Below are positions 1-5,774 of a stretch of 5,774 nt of DNA, piece after piece. The translations under genes were made by a program, and so were the position numbers. The stretch's first letter is position 1. The number at the start of each line of letters is the position of its first letter. The notes beneath the pieces were generated by a model. The model searched no databases. It saw only the letters and a list, made by a program, of their open reading frames with translations, and had not been told where the DNA came from. Source of the DNA: Candidatus Dormiibacterota bacterium. GTDB lineage: Bacteria > Chloroflexota > Dormibacteria > Aeolococcales > Aeolococcaceae. The stretch lies in the NCBI GenBank assembly GCA_027451645.1, contig DAIDIX010000124.1:1-5774 (forward strand). Direction: 5' to 3'.

Positions 1-2995
1 CGTCACGAACGGAGGCAAGCGGATGCTCACTGAGGAACATGCCAAGGTATTCCCGTTCCCAGGCAAGCCGCTCATTCCGTGACTGCTGCGATGCCTTCGC
101 AACGATGTTCCGTGTGGGATCGTCCACCTCTGCAGGCTCTGGAAGAGGATCAGCATCTGCAACATCCCCGAAGAGTGCGAGCTGACCTTTCTCCTTGTCC
201 TTCTTCCTTGTCTGAGCACGGTCAAGTGTCGTATCGAGCACGCTGAGCAGACCTGCCCGGTCTCCCAGGGAATCACATGCTCCACTCTTGATGAGAGCCT
301 CGAGAATTCTTCTGTTGAGGTCCTTGCCAGGCACCCGAGTAATGAGGTCGAAGAGACTTGCGAATACTCCATTCTCCTGACGTTCTCGAACGATTGCCTC
401 CACGACACGCTCACCCACGTTCTTGATGTCAGCGAGTCCATAGCGGATGGCATCGGGTGTCGTGGGATCGATGCGGAAGTGGACAGCACTGACATTGATG
501 TCGGGCGCAAGGACTGTAATGCCATGAGCCTGGCAGTCCGCAACTGTCTCCCTGAGCTTGTCGTGATCCCCTGCACGGTTGTTGCAGAGAGCAGCAAGGT
601 ATGCAAGCGTGTAGTTGGCCTTGAGATATGCAGTCTGGTAGGTGATGAGTGCATATGCAACGGAATGTGCCTTGTTGAAGCCGTAGCCAGCGAAGAAGGC
701 CATGAACTCAAAGAGTTCAGCACTCTTCTCTTCGGGAATGCCCCGTGCACTGGCACCCGCAATGAACTTGTCCCGCTGCTTTGCCATCTTCTCGCGGTCC
801 TTCTTGCCCATTGCAGCCCGAAGGATGTCTGCCTCTCCAAGCGTGAATCCTGCAACGGCTGAGGCAAGCTGCATGACCTGATCCTGGTAGATGATGGTGC
901 CGTACGTTTCCCTGAGGCTCGGCTCGCATTCAGGAAGCATGAAGTCAACAGGTTCATCCCCCCGCTTCCTGCGCATGTAGATGTCAATAACACCGCTCTC
1001 AATAGGGCCAGGACGGTTGAGTGCTCCAGCAACGCCAAGATCCTCAAGGGTCTCCGGCTGCATATCGAGGAGGATCCGCTTTGCACCTGCCCCTTCCATC
1101 TGGAATACGCCATGCGTGTCCGCTCGCTTTACCAGCTGGTATGTTGCAGGATCATCGAGGGGTATCTCATCAATATCGATTTCCTCTCCTGTCGCCTCCC
1201 GGATGAAGTCAATCGTCTCGCCAATGACAGACAGGTTCGCAAGGCCGAGAAAGTCGATCTTCAGCAGTCCGATCTTTGACACGCCAGCCATGTCAAACTG
1301 CGTGACGAGTCCCTCCCGGTCACCGCTTGTTGAGCGCTGGAGAGGAACGACATTGATGAGCGGTTCTGCACCGATAACGACTCCAGCAGCATGCGTTGAG
1401 GCATTCCGGCAGAGTCCTTCAAGCTTTCGCGCATTGTCAATCACCCGCTGCACCCAGTCATTCGCCTGGATGAGATCCCGGAGCTCCTGCGATTCCTCAA
1501 TTGCCCGATCGAGAGTCATGCCAACCTGGGTCGGAATGAGCTTTGCAAGGCGGTCCACATCGCCAAGAGGAACCTCAAGGACTCTTCCTACATCGCGGAT
1601 TGCAGCTTTTGCACCCATTGTTCCGAATGTGATGATCTGAGATACCCGATCTGAGGTGTACTTCTCGACTGCGTAGTCAATGACCTTCTCACGCCGCTTG
1701 TCATCAAAATCGATGTCGATATCCGGCATCTGCACGCGTTCCTTGTTGAGGAAGCGCTCGAAGATGAGTCCGTACTTCAGCGGGCAGATGTTCGTGATGT
1801 GGAGGACATACGACACAATCGATCCAGCTGCACTTCCCCGTCCCGGACCAACATATACGCCACGTGTCCTTGCAGCACGTATGAGGTCCCACACGATGAG
1901 GAAGTATGCAGAGAATCCTGTTGCCCGGATCACATCAAGTTCCATCGCAAGCCGTTCTCTCGCTTCCTTCGTTGGGGAGGGCCCGTACCTCTCCTTAAGG
2001 CCCTCCTCACAGAGGTGGGCAAGATAGTCATCTGCAGTCATCCCCTCGGGAACAGGCTGATATGTCGGCAGATAGTGCCTCGTGAGATCGAAGGAGACAT
2101 CGCAAGTTGCTGCAAGGGCCACAGTGTTCGAGAGTGCTTCCGGCACCTCTGGAAAGAGACTCCGCATCTCGTCAGTGGAAGCAATATAGAAATGCGGTCC
2201 CTCGAACCGGAACCGCTTCTCCTGTGATTTTTTTGCATTTGTCTGGATGCACAGGAGGATGTCGTGCGCTTCCCAGTCCTCCTGACGGACATAGTGTGAA
2301 TCCCCTGTTGCAACAAGGGGAATTCCAGTGCGTCTTGCAATCTCGAGAATTCCCTCGCGCGCAGTGGTCTCATCAGGAATGCCGTGATTCTGGATCTCAA
2401 GAAAGTAGGAATCCTCACCAAAGATCTCACGGTACGTTCGTGCCACCTCCTCGCCTGCATCAACTCCTGACCTGACGATCGTCTGGGAGAGTTCTCCTCC
2501 CAGACACCCTGAGAGGCAGATGATGCCCTCGTGATACTGTTCGAGAAGCTCCCGGTCGATGCGCGGCTTGTAGTAATACCCCTCCGTGTTCGCACGGGTG
2601 ACCAGTGCAATGAGGTTCCGGTAGCCCGTATTGTTCCGGGCAAGAAGGATGAGGTGGTAGGGATCGCGATCGACTGCTTCCCTGTCCAGCCGGGAACGGG
2701 GAGCAACATACATCTCGCATCCGATGATGGGGTTGATTCCCTGTGCCCTGCCTTCGAGGTACAGGTCGAGCGCTCCATACAGGACACCATGGTCTGTGAT
2801 GCTCACTGCTGGCTGGCCCATCTCCTTCACAGTCCGTACAAGATCCTTGATCCGGGCTGCGCCATCGAGAAGGGAGAACTCCGTGTGGGTATGAAGATGC
2901 ACGAACGATCCGTCAGACTTCTGAACTATTTCGCTCTCTTCACTCACCCTCTTCGATACCCCTGTGATCAGCCATGCACGATTCCTGCTGTTCAT
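1..2995 (-). CDS. dnaE: DNA polymerase III alpha subunit DnaE, C-terminus cut by the window edge
   Basis: This is the catalytic subunit of the replicative DNA polymerase (C-family), which extends primers at the fork in complex with the beta clamp and clamp loader. The 998 visible residues read without a stop. The PHP domain (about residues 31-300) shows HLHTHTEFSLLDG (33-45), TDHG (67-70), GCEMY (92-96), SGCLG (162-166) and GDSHY (231-235). The polymerase core has VGPGRGSAAGS (382-392), the catalytic Asp pair in MPDIDIDF (423-430), the third Asp in KIDFLGL (579-585), NRPGP (660-664), TYGTIIYQDQVMQ (697-709) and YGFNKAHSVAYA (771-782). Helix-hairpin-helix sequence lies near 853-870, a probable beta-clamp-binding motif QLALF at 938-942, and YLGMFLSEHPL at 983-993. 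Family members are usually about 1,150-1,200 residues, so the OB-fold and tail are missing here. The start is uncertain. ATG at 2995 is the first in-frame ATG and leaves about 30 residues before the PHP domain. GTG at 2947 is a credible alternative that fits a candidate promoter better. The identity is certain. Confidence 0.97.
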   Translation of the reverse strand, partial: MNSRNRAWLITGVSKRVSEESEIVQKSDGSFVHLHTHTEFSLLDGAARIKDLVRTVKEMGQPAVSITDHGVLYGALDLYLEGRAQGINPIIGCEMYVAPRSRLDREAVDRDPYHLILLARNNTGYRNLIALVTRANTEGYYYKPRIDRELLEQYHEGIICLSGCLGGELSQTIVRSGVDAGEEVARTYREIFGEDSYFLEIQNHGIPDETTAREGILEIARRTGIPLVATGDSHYVRQEDWEAHDILLCIQTNAKKSQEKRFRFEGPHFYIASTDEMRSLFPEVPEALSNTVALAATCDVSFDLTRHYLPTYQPVPEGMTADDYLAHLCEEGLKERYGPSPTKEARERLAMELDVIRATGFSAYFLIVWDLIRAARTRGVYVGPGRGSAAGSIVSYVLHITNICPLKYGLIFERFLNKERVQMPDIDIDFDDKRREKVIDYAVEKYTSDRVSQIITFGTMGAKAAIRDVGRVLEVPLGDVDRLAKLIPTQVGMTLDRAIEESQELRDLIQANDWVQRVIDNARKLEGLCRNASTHAAGVVIGAEPLINVVPLQRSTSGDREGLVTQFDMAGVSKIGLLKIDFLGLANLSVIGETIDFIREATGEEIDIDEIPLDDPATYQLVKRADTHGVFQMEGAGAKRILLDMQPETLEDLGVAGALNRPGPIESGVIDIYMRRKRGDEPVDFMLPECEPSLRETYGTIIYQDQVMQLASAVAGFTLGEADILRAAMGKKDREKMAKQRDKFIAGASARGIPEEKSAELFEFMAFFAGYGFNKAHSVAYALITYQTAYLKANYTLAYLAALCNNRAGDHDKLRETVADCQAHGITVLAPDINVSAVHFRIDPTTPDAIRYGLADIKNVGERVVEAIVRERQENGVFASLFDLITRVPGKDLNRRILEALIKSGACDSLGDRAGLLSVLDTTLDRAQTRKKDKEKGQLALFGDVADADPLPEPAEVDDPTRNIVAKASQQSRNERLAWEREYLGMFLSEHPLASVRD

Positions 2996-3024
2996 AGCAT
3001 ACGGAACTGAACACCACTCTTCAA
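2996..3024 (-). promoter_or_regulatory. Candidate sigma-70-type promoter reading towards dnaE
   Basis: On the minus strand, TTGAAG (3024-3019) and TATGCT (3001-2996) are separated by exactly 17 bases. Each hexamer matches four of six bases of the sigma-70 consensus. Transcription would begin near 2989, just inside the ORF that starts with ATG at 2995. If the promoter is real, translation should begin further in, with GTG at 2947 the best in-frame candidate, leaving a leader of about 40 bases. This is a motif match only. The orientation and the position in a divergent intergenic region support it, while the conflict with the first ATG counts against it. Confidence 0.33.
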
Positions 3025-3096
3025 AGTGGCATGCAGCTTCTGGAGTGTCAGGCAATCCGTCTTTCAATGGGTGGTCTGGCAGCAGGTGAACGCCTG

Positions 3097-3106
3097 CAGT
3101 GCACTG
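3097..3106. promoter_or_regulatory. 10-bp perfect palindrome in the divergent intergenic region
   Basis: CAGTGCACTG is its own reverse complement and lies roughly midway between the dnaE start and the membrane protein start. A perfect palindrome in a divergent promoter region could be the site of a dimeric repressor or activator. A 10-bp palindrome can also occur by chance, and no second copy is visible nearby, so the regulatory role is a guess. Confidence 0.15.
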
Positions 3107-3225
3107 GCTGCTGGCCTGTCACAATTCATACCCCGGAATGCGCACCGTTCGGCAATCCACAGTATGCTACAGAAAGAGAATCTCTTGTGCACCAGGCACA
3201 CTGTTGCATGCCCGCATCAGGTATC

Positions 3226-3229
3226 GGAG
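3226..3229 (+). promoter_or_regulatory. Ribosome-binding site that sets the start of the membrane protein gene
   Basis: GGAG at 3226-3229 lies four bases before ATG 3234 and seven bases before an overlapping in-frame GTG at 3237. Seven is the more typical spacing, so GTG may be the true initiator. The two choices differ by one residue. The site argues against the longer reading frame that opens at 3099, whose first 45 residues are Arg-, Cys- and His-rich and do not look like part of this protein. Confidence 0.55.
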
Positions 3230-3233
3230 AAGA

Positions 3234-3965
3234 ATGGTGGAATCTGCAGCACTCTTTGGGGGACTTGTTGCCCTGTTCATAGTGATCCTCCTGATCATCG
3301 GCTGGTCAAAGATCCGGTCAGGCAACGGGGACTTCCACCCGAGAACGCTGTTCAGAATCTATGGACATACCATCAGTCTCCTTGGACTCTTTCTGTTCCT
3401 CATTGGAGCTGTCCATCTCCTCACTGCACTCTTCGGTGCGATTTCCCTCGACTTTGTCTTTCCCCATGGATCAACATCGTCCAGTCCCATTCTCGGGGCA
3501 CTCATCAACTCCTCGCAGCCGAGCCAGCAGGACCTCGAGAAGGCGCAGACCATTACAGGTATCGTCTACTTCATCTTCGGTGCTGCCTTCTGGGCAAGTC
3601 ACCGCTACCTCATGATGCGGATTGAGCCCGAGGATGAGTTCCTCAACAGCACGCTTGGTGCACTCTACAACGGCTTCGAGATGCTGGTTCTTGGCATTGT
3701 CAGTGTTGGAAGTGTTGTCGCATTCTTTGTGGATCTCTTCTATGACATCTTCTTCAATGGTTCCCAGCATGCAGCAAGCAACCCTCCTGGCACGGAACTC
3801 GCATGGATGATCGTCTTTGTGATTGCAGCCTGTGTCATTCTCAGAAGGTATGCCTACCTTCTGAAGCTTCTGCCAGCAGCGCCTCCTGTCTCGGAGGCAA
3901 GTATGGAAAACATTCCGGATCCCCAGCCACGGCCCCGTCCAACCAGGCGCCGGAACGACGAGTAG
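3234..3965 (+). CDS. Multi-pass membrane protein of unknown function, possibly DUF5671-like
   Basis: I do not recognise a named gene here. The 243-residue product has about five hydrophobic segments: 5-24, 41-70, 106-124, 145-175 and 188-206. The second and fourth each follow a short amphipathic lead (RTLFRIYG and LGALYNGF), suggesting a duplicated unit of aromatic-rich lead plus long helix. An FWASHRYLMMR stretch (119-129) at the end of the third segment links the two halves. This arrangement resembles DUF5671-type proteins as I remember them, but that is tentative. The segment from about 76 to 102 is Ser/Gln-rich and probably a loop. The C-terminal tail (214-243) is Pro/Arg-rich, likely disordered, and ends RRRNDE. 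There are no catalytic motifs, no lipobox, and no N-terminal signal other than the first membrane segment. The gene is divergent from dnaE and convergent with the methyltransferase, so it is probably transcribed alone and has no operon partner to hint at its job. The start follows the GGAG at 3226. Confidence 0.85.
   Translation: MVESAALFGGLVALFIVILLIIGWSKIRSGNGDFHPRTLFRIYGHTISLLGLFLFLIGAVHLLTALFGAISLDFVFPHGSTSSSPILGALINSSQPSQQDLEKAQTITGIVYFIFGAAFWASHRYLMMRIEPEDEFLNSTLGALYNGFEMLVLGIVSVGSVVAFFVDLFYDIFFNGSQHAASNPPGTELAWMIVFVIAACVILRRYAYLLKLLPAAPPVSEASMENIPDPQPRPRPTRRRNDE
3841..3864. repeat. Perfect 10-bp inverted repeat with a 4-base loop, inside the membrane protein gene
   Basis: TCAGAAGGTA (3841-3850) and TACCTTCTGA (3855-3864) are exact reverse complements around the loop TGCC, so RNA from either strand could fold into a 10-bp hairpin. 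It lies in the region encoding ILRRYAYLLK at the end of the last membrane segment, about 100 bases before the stop. Neither strand has a T-run after the stem, so this is not a standard intrinsic terminator. It could slow or protect transcripts of the two convergent genes, or it may be a chance result of codon choice. Confidence 0.6.
3881..3898. repeat. Second short inverted repeat, 6-bp GC-rich stem
   Basis: GCCTCC (3881-3886) and GGAGGC (3893-3898) pair perfectly around the six-base loop TGTCTC. The repeat lies 16 bases after the 10-bp hairpin at 3841-3864. The arms fall in the codons for APPVSEA of the membrane protein. No T-tract follows on either strand. It is noted because two stems occur in tandem near a convergent gene end. 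Taken alone it is within what chance allows. Confidence 0.4.
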
Positions 3966-3969
3966 CCAT

Positions 3970-3981
3970 CCTCATGCGAGG
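3970..3981. terminator. Weak stem-loop in the 21-bp convergent gap, possible bidirectional terminator
   Basis: CCTC (3970-3973) and GAGG (3978-3981) form a 4-bp stem around ATGC. It occupies most of the space between the membrane protein stop (3963-3965) and the methyltransferase stop (3989-3987). On the plus strand it is followed by only three T's (3985-3987), and no useful T-run lies on the other side. The stem is short for an intrinsic terminator. The position is right, but the strength is poor. Confidence 0.2.
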
Positions 3982-3986
3982 CGCTT

Positions 3987-5267
3987 TCAGCCTTCCCGTT
4001 CGAGGTGCACAACTGTTTCGACATGGTATGTATGCGGAAACATGTCGACAATGTCGATCCGCGTCGGAACATACGGTCCAGATGCGACAAGAACATGCAG
4101 ATCCCGTGCAAGTGTCGATGGATTGCACGATACGTACGTAACATGCTGTGGTCCCTGAAGGACAAGTGCACCGACAACGCGAGGCTCGCACCCCGAGCGA
4201 GGCGGATCAAGCACTGCGTGATCACACACCTTTCCGAGCTGGTCAGCAATGAGGTCCTCCACACTGCCACGGATGAAATGAAGGCCATGCTCGAGCGCAT
4301 TCATGCGGGAATTGAGCATGCCAAGCTGTACACTCGCAGGATTCGATTCGATGCAGGTTACTTCTGCACCAGCTGCAGCAAATGCTGATGACATCACGCC
4401 AATGCCTGCATAGGCATCGAGAATGTGCTGTGCATGCGACTTCGCGACTGCATCGAGGACACACTGGTACAGGGTATCCATCATCTCCCAGTTCACCTGA
4501 ATGAATGTATCGGGAGTAATGCGGAAGGCAAAGGATCTCCAATGGAGTGTTGTTGCATCCGTACTCCATCGCACACTGGAGTCAGACCTGAGCGCAATCT
4601 CCTCAAGTACATCCCTGCGGAGCATTCCTGCCGGTTTCGCCCGGAGGAGAAGCTCAGCGCCATGCTCACCAACAGTGCAGTGCAGCGTGGACAGTCCTGG
4701 AAGTCCTCCACGCTGGACCAGTTCCACAAGCGCAGGAAGGGCATTCCGTATTGTCTCATGGTGAATCATGCAGTCATCCACAGCCACTGGCACCCACCGC
4801 CGGTGTTCATTGAAACCGAGCCGGGCATTCTCCATTCCACCTGCACCAGGAACAACATGAAATTCCCCACGGTAGCGGTACGACCAGGGTTCCTCCATTG
4901 CATGCACCCTGACATCCGCAGGAAGGATCACTCCCTCATGCTGAAGTGCTTCCTCGACAATTGTCCGCTTCATGACAACCTGGGCAGGATATGCCATGTG
5001 CTGCAGCTGACAGCCACCGCACCTGTCCGCAAATGCGCAGGGAGCTCGCATCCTGTCCTTCGAAGGAACCGCAACATCCGTCATCCTGCCAAACCAGATG
5101 TTCTTCTTCCTGTACTGCAGCTCCACAGTACCCCGCTCTCCCTCGACTGCATTGCCTGCAAAGACTAGCGTCCCGTCATCGAGATGCGTTCGCGTCAGTC
5201 CACCATAGACAGCCTTCTCGATTGAAACCTCTGCACACTCTCCTCGTGTGTGGTCACGAGCCGTCAT
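3987..5267 (-). CDS. rlmD: 23S rRNA (uracil-C5)-methyltransferase, RlmD/RumA type with 4Fe-4S site
   Basis: The enzyme transfers a methyl group from S-adenosylmethionine to C5 of a uridine in RNA. In the RumA/RlmD family the target is 23S rRNA (U1939 in E. coli numbering). Related RlmC, RlmCD and TrmA enzymes use other sites, so the exact target is inferred. The 426-residue product has an N-terminal TRAM-like RNA-binding region (about 8-68). Four Cys for a 4Fe-4S cluster follow: C77, C83 and C86 in CAFADRCGGCQLQH, and C166 in VDDCMIHH. The methyltransferase fold carries FIQVN (255-259), DAYAGIG (284-290) for SAM, DPPRSG (354-359), the nucleophile C381 in YVSCNPSTLARDL, and the general base E417 in FPHTYHVET. 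Length matches the family. ATG at 5267 was chosen because it lies one base after the gatB stop and directly precedes the TRAM region. An in-frame ATG at 5327 would add 20 unlike residues overlapping gatB. No clear Shine-Dalgarno precedes 5267, so translation probably depends on coupling to gatB. Confidence 0.93.
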   Translation of the reverse strand: MTARDHTRGECAEVSIEKAVYGGLTRTHLDDGTLVFAGNAVEGERGTVELQYRKKNIWFGRMTDVAVPSKDRMRAPCAFADRCGGCQLQHMAYPAQVVMKRTIVEEALQHEGVILPADVRVHAMEEPWSYRYRGEFHVVPGAGGMENARLGFNEHRRWVPVAVDDCMIHHETIRNALPALVELVQRGGLPGLSTLHCTVGEHGAELLLRAKPAGMLRRDVLEEIALRSDSSVRWSTDATTLHWRSFAFRITPDTFIQVNWEMMDTLYQCVLDAVAKSHAQHILDAYAGIGVMSSAFAAAGAEVTCIESNPASVQLGMLNSRMNALEHGLHFIRGSVEDLIADQLGKVCDHAVLDPPRSGCEPRVVGALVLQGPQHVTYVSCNPSTLARDLHVLVASGPYVPTRIDIVDMFPHTYHVETVVHLEREG

Positions 5268-5271
5268 GCTA
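5265..5271 (-). promoter_or_regulatory. gatB stop / methyltransferase start junction, likely translational coupling
   Basis: The minus strand reads TAGCATG: the gatB stop codon, one base, then the methyltransferase ATG. The roughly 30 preceding bases inside gatB contain no convincing GGAGG-like motif. Ribosomes finishing gatB could therefore reinitiate directly. Such tight spacing indicates a shared transcript. Confidence 0.6.
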
Positions 5272-5774
5272 CGACGCGAGGAGCGCAGTGAGCACTTCAC
5301 GCACAAGCGCAGCATCTGCCCGGCCACGGGATGCCTTCATCACGGCACCAACAAGTGACTGCAGTGCTGCCTCCTTGCCACTGCGATAGTCCTCTACAGC
5401 CTTTGCATTTCCTGCAATTGCCTCCTGGCACATTGTCTCAACTGCGCTGCGATCCGATACCTTGCCAAGGCCCCGTTCTGCCACAAGTGCTGCTGGAGAT
5501 CCGCCAGCAGCATACAGTTCCTCTGCCAGTGCCTTTGCTGTAGCACCATTGATCGTTCCACCATGGAGAAGCTTCAGGAGCTCTGTTGCACCCTCAATGC
5601 CAAGTCCAGACTCAGAAATTGAGGTCTTTGTCTCCTTTGCAAGCTTTGCGAAATCCCCAATGCACCACCGTGCTGCAAGCACTGGATCTGCACCACCCTT
5701 CACAATCTCCTCGAATGTCGCAGCGTCTTCACGCTCCTGCGTGAGGACTTCTGCCTCGTACTCTGAGATGCCAT
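5269..5774 (-). CDS. gatB: Aspartyl/glutamyl-tRNA amidotransferase subunit B, C-terminal part
   Basis: GatB is the kinase/tRNA-binding subunit of the GatCAB complex. The complex converts Glu-tRNA(Gln) to Gln-tRNA(Gln), and Asp-tRNA(Asn) to Asn-tRNA(Asn), in bacteria lacking one or both direct synthetases. Only the last 167 residues are present, against about 470-490 for the full protein, so the catalytic cradle domain lies beyond the right edge. The visible part opens with GISEYEAEVLT, the family's linker motif before the tail. The GatB/YqeY helical tail that contacts the tRNA follows: ARWCIGDFAKLAKE, GGTINGATAKALAEEL, KVSDRSAVE, VEDYRSGKEAALQSLVGAVMK and a final ASRGRADAALVREVL. The frame is open to the edge, so an internal GTG at 5703 is not the start. 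The gene ends TAG one base before the methyltransferase and probably forms an operon with it. Whether gatC and gatA lie upstream cannot be seen. Confidence 0.95.
   Translation of the reverse strand, partial: GISEYEAEVLTQEREDAATFEEIVKGGADPVLAARWCIGDFAKLAKETKTSISESGLGIEGATELLKLLHGGTINGATAKALAEELYAAGGSPAALVAERGLGKVSDRSAVETMCQEAIAGNAKAVEDYRSGKEAALQSLVGAVMKASRGRADAALVREVLTALLAS
5489..5513. repeat. 9-bp inverted repeat inside gatB
   Basis: TGCTGCTGG (5489-5497) and CCAGCAGCA (5505-5513) pair perfectly around a seven-base loop. They encode the AAGGSPAA turn of the GatB tail, where Ala GCT/GCA and Gly/Pro codons readily produce complementary arms. A role in the mRNA is possible, but codon composition explains it well enough. 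Confidence 0.4.

Noticed and set aside
981..1640. Open frame of 219 codons on the plus strand, antisense to dnaE
   Set aside because: It lies entirely opposite conserved DnaE polymerase motifs. Its product is Ser/Arg/Pro-rich with no recognisable domain, as expected for a shadow frame.
2302..2320. Near-perfect inverted repeat with CCCCT and AGGGG arms around GTTGCAAC inside dnaE
   Set aside because: It is interrupted by an unpaired A and has too small a central loop to fold well. It encodes the conserved IPLVATGD stretch, so codon choice explains it.
2038..2790. Open frame of 250 codons on the minus strand, overlapping dnaE in another frame
   Set aside because: The DnaE frame through this region carries every PHP motif. 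The overlapping product is Arg/Ser/Thr-rich and low in complexity, with no family features.
3163..3168. TATGCT as a -10 box for the membrane protein gene
   Set aside because: It matches the -10 candidate on the dnaE side, but no acceptable -35 hexamer lies 16-18 bases upstream (GC-rich sequence around 3139-3146).
3099..3233. N-terminal extension of the membrane protein to an ATG at 3099
   Set aside because: The extra 45 residues are Arg/His/Cys-rich and unlike the rest of the protein, and GGAG at 3226 marks a start at 3234 or 3237.
4425..5168. Open frame of 247 codons on the plus strand, antisense to the methyltransferase
   Set aside because: It is opposite a fully motif-supported gene. The translation is rich in Cys, His and Pro, typical of antisense reading, and has no ribosome-binding site.
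5701..5703. GTG at 5703 as the gatB start codon
   Set aside because: The frame stays open to the window edge, and the upstream residues GISEYEAEVLT match the GatB family, so the gene simply enters from outside.

Overview
This is an ordinary bacterial housekeeping segment with three well-recognised genes and one unrecognised membrane protein gene. The DNA is moderately GC-rich by eye, and Ala codons lean visibly towards GCA. The polymerase is of the DnaE1 type, and its closest resemblance from memory is to Thermus-, Chloroflexota- and Actinobacteria-like DnaE with a complete PHP metal site rather than to the proteobacterial form. The membrane protein has the general look of DUF5671-type proteins, which I associate with Chloroflexota and candidate-phylum bacteria. 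I therefore lean weakly towards Chloroflexota. The sequence alone does not settle the phylum.

Layout: (1) Positions 1-2995, minus strand: dnaE, the replicative DNA polymerase III alpha subunit. The N-terminal 998 residues are present and the C-terminus runs off the left edge. (2) Positions 2996-3233: a 238-bp divergent intergenic region holding a promoter candidate facing dnaE, a 10-bp perfect palindrome, and a ribosome-binding site for the rightward gene. (3) Positions 3234-3965, plus strand: a 243-residue protein with about five membrane segments and a Pro/Arg-rich tail, function unknown. (4) Positions 3966-3986: a 21-bp convergent gap with a small stem-loop. (5) Positions 3987-5267, minus strand: an RlmD/RumA-type, 4Fe-4S-containing RNA uracil-C5 methyltransferase with all catalytic motifs. 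(6) Positions 5269-5774, minus strand: the last 167 residues of gatB, the tRNA amidotransferase subunit B, entering from the right edge. There is one base between the gatB stop and the methyltransferase start, so these two are almost certainly co-transcribed.

Together the genes cover DNA replication (dnaE), charging of Asn/Gln tRNAs (gatB) and RNA modification (rlmD-like). The membrane protein gene is a single-gene transcription unit between dnaE (divergent) and the methyltransferase (convergent). I found no mobile element, CRISPR array, RNA gene or defence or biosynthetic system, and I do not think the window holds a new system. The points most worth a second look are the intact PHP metal site of DnaE, the unassigned membrane protein, the hairpins near its 3' end, and the conflict between the best dnaE promoter candidate and the first possible dnaE start codon.
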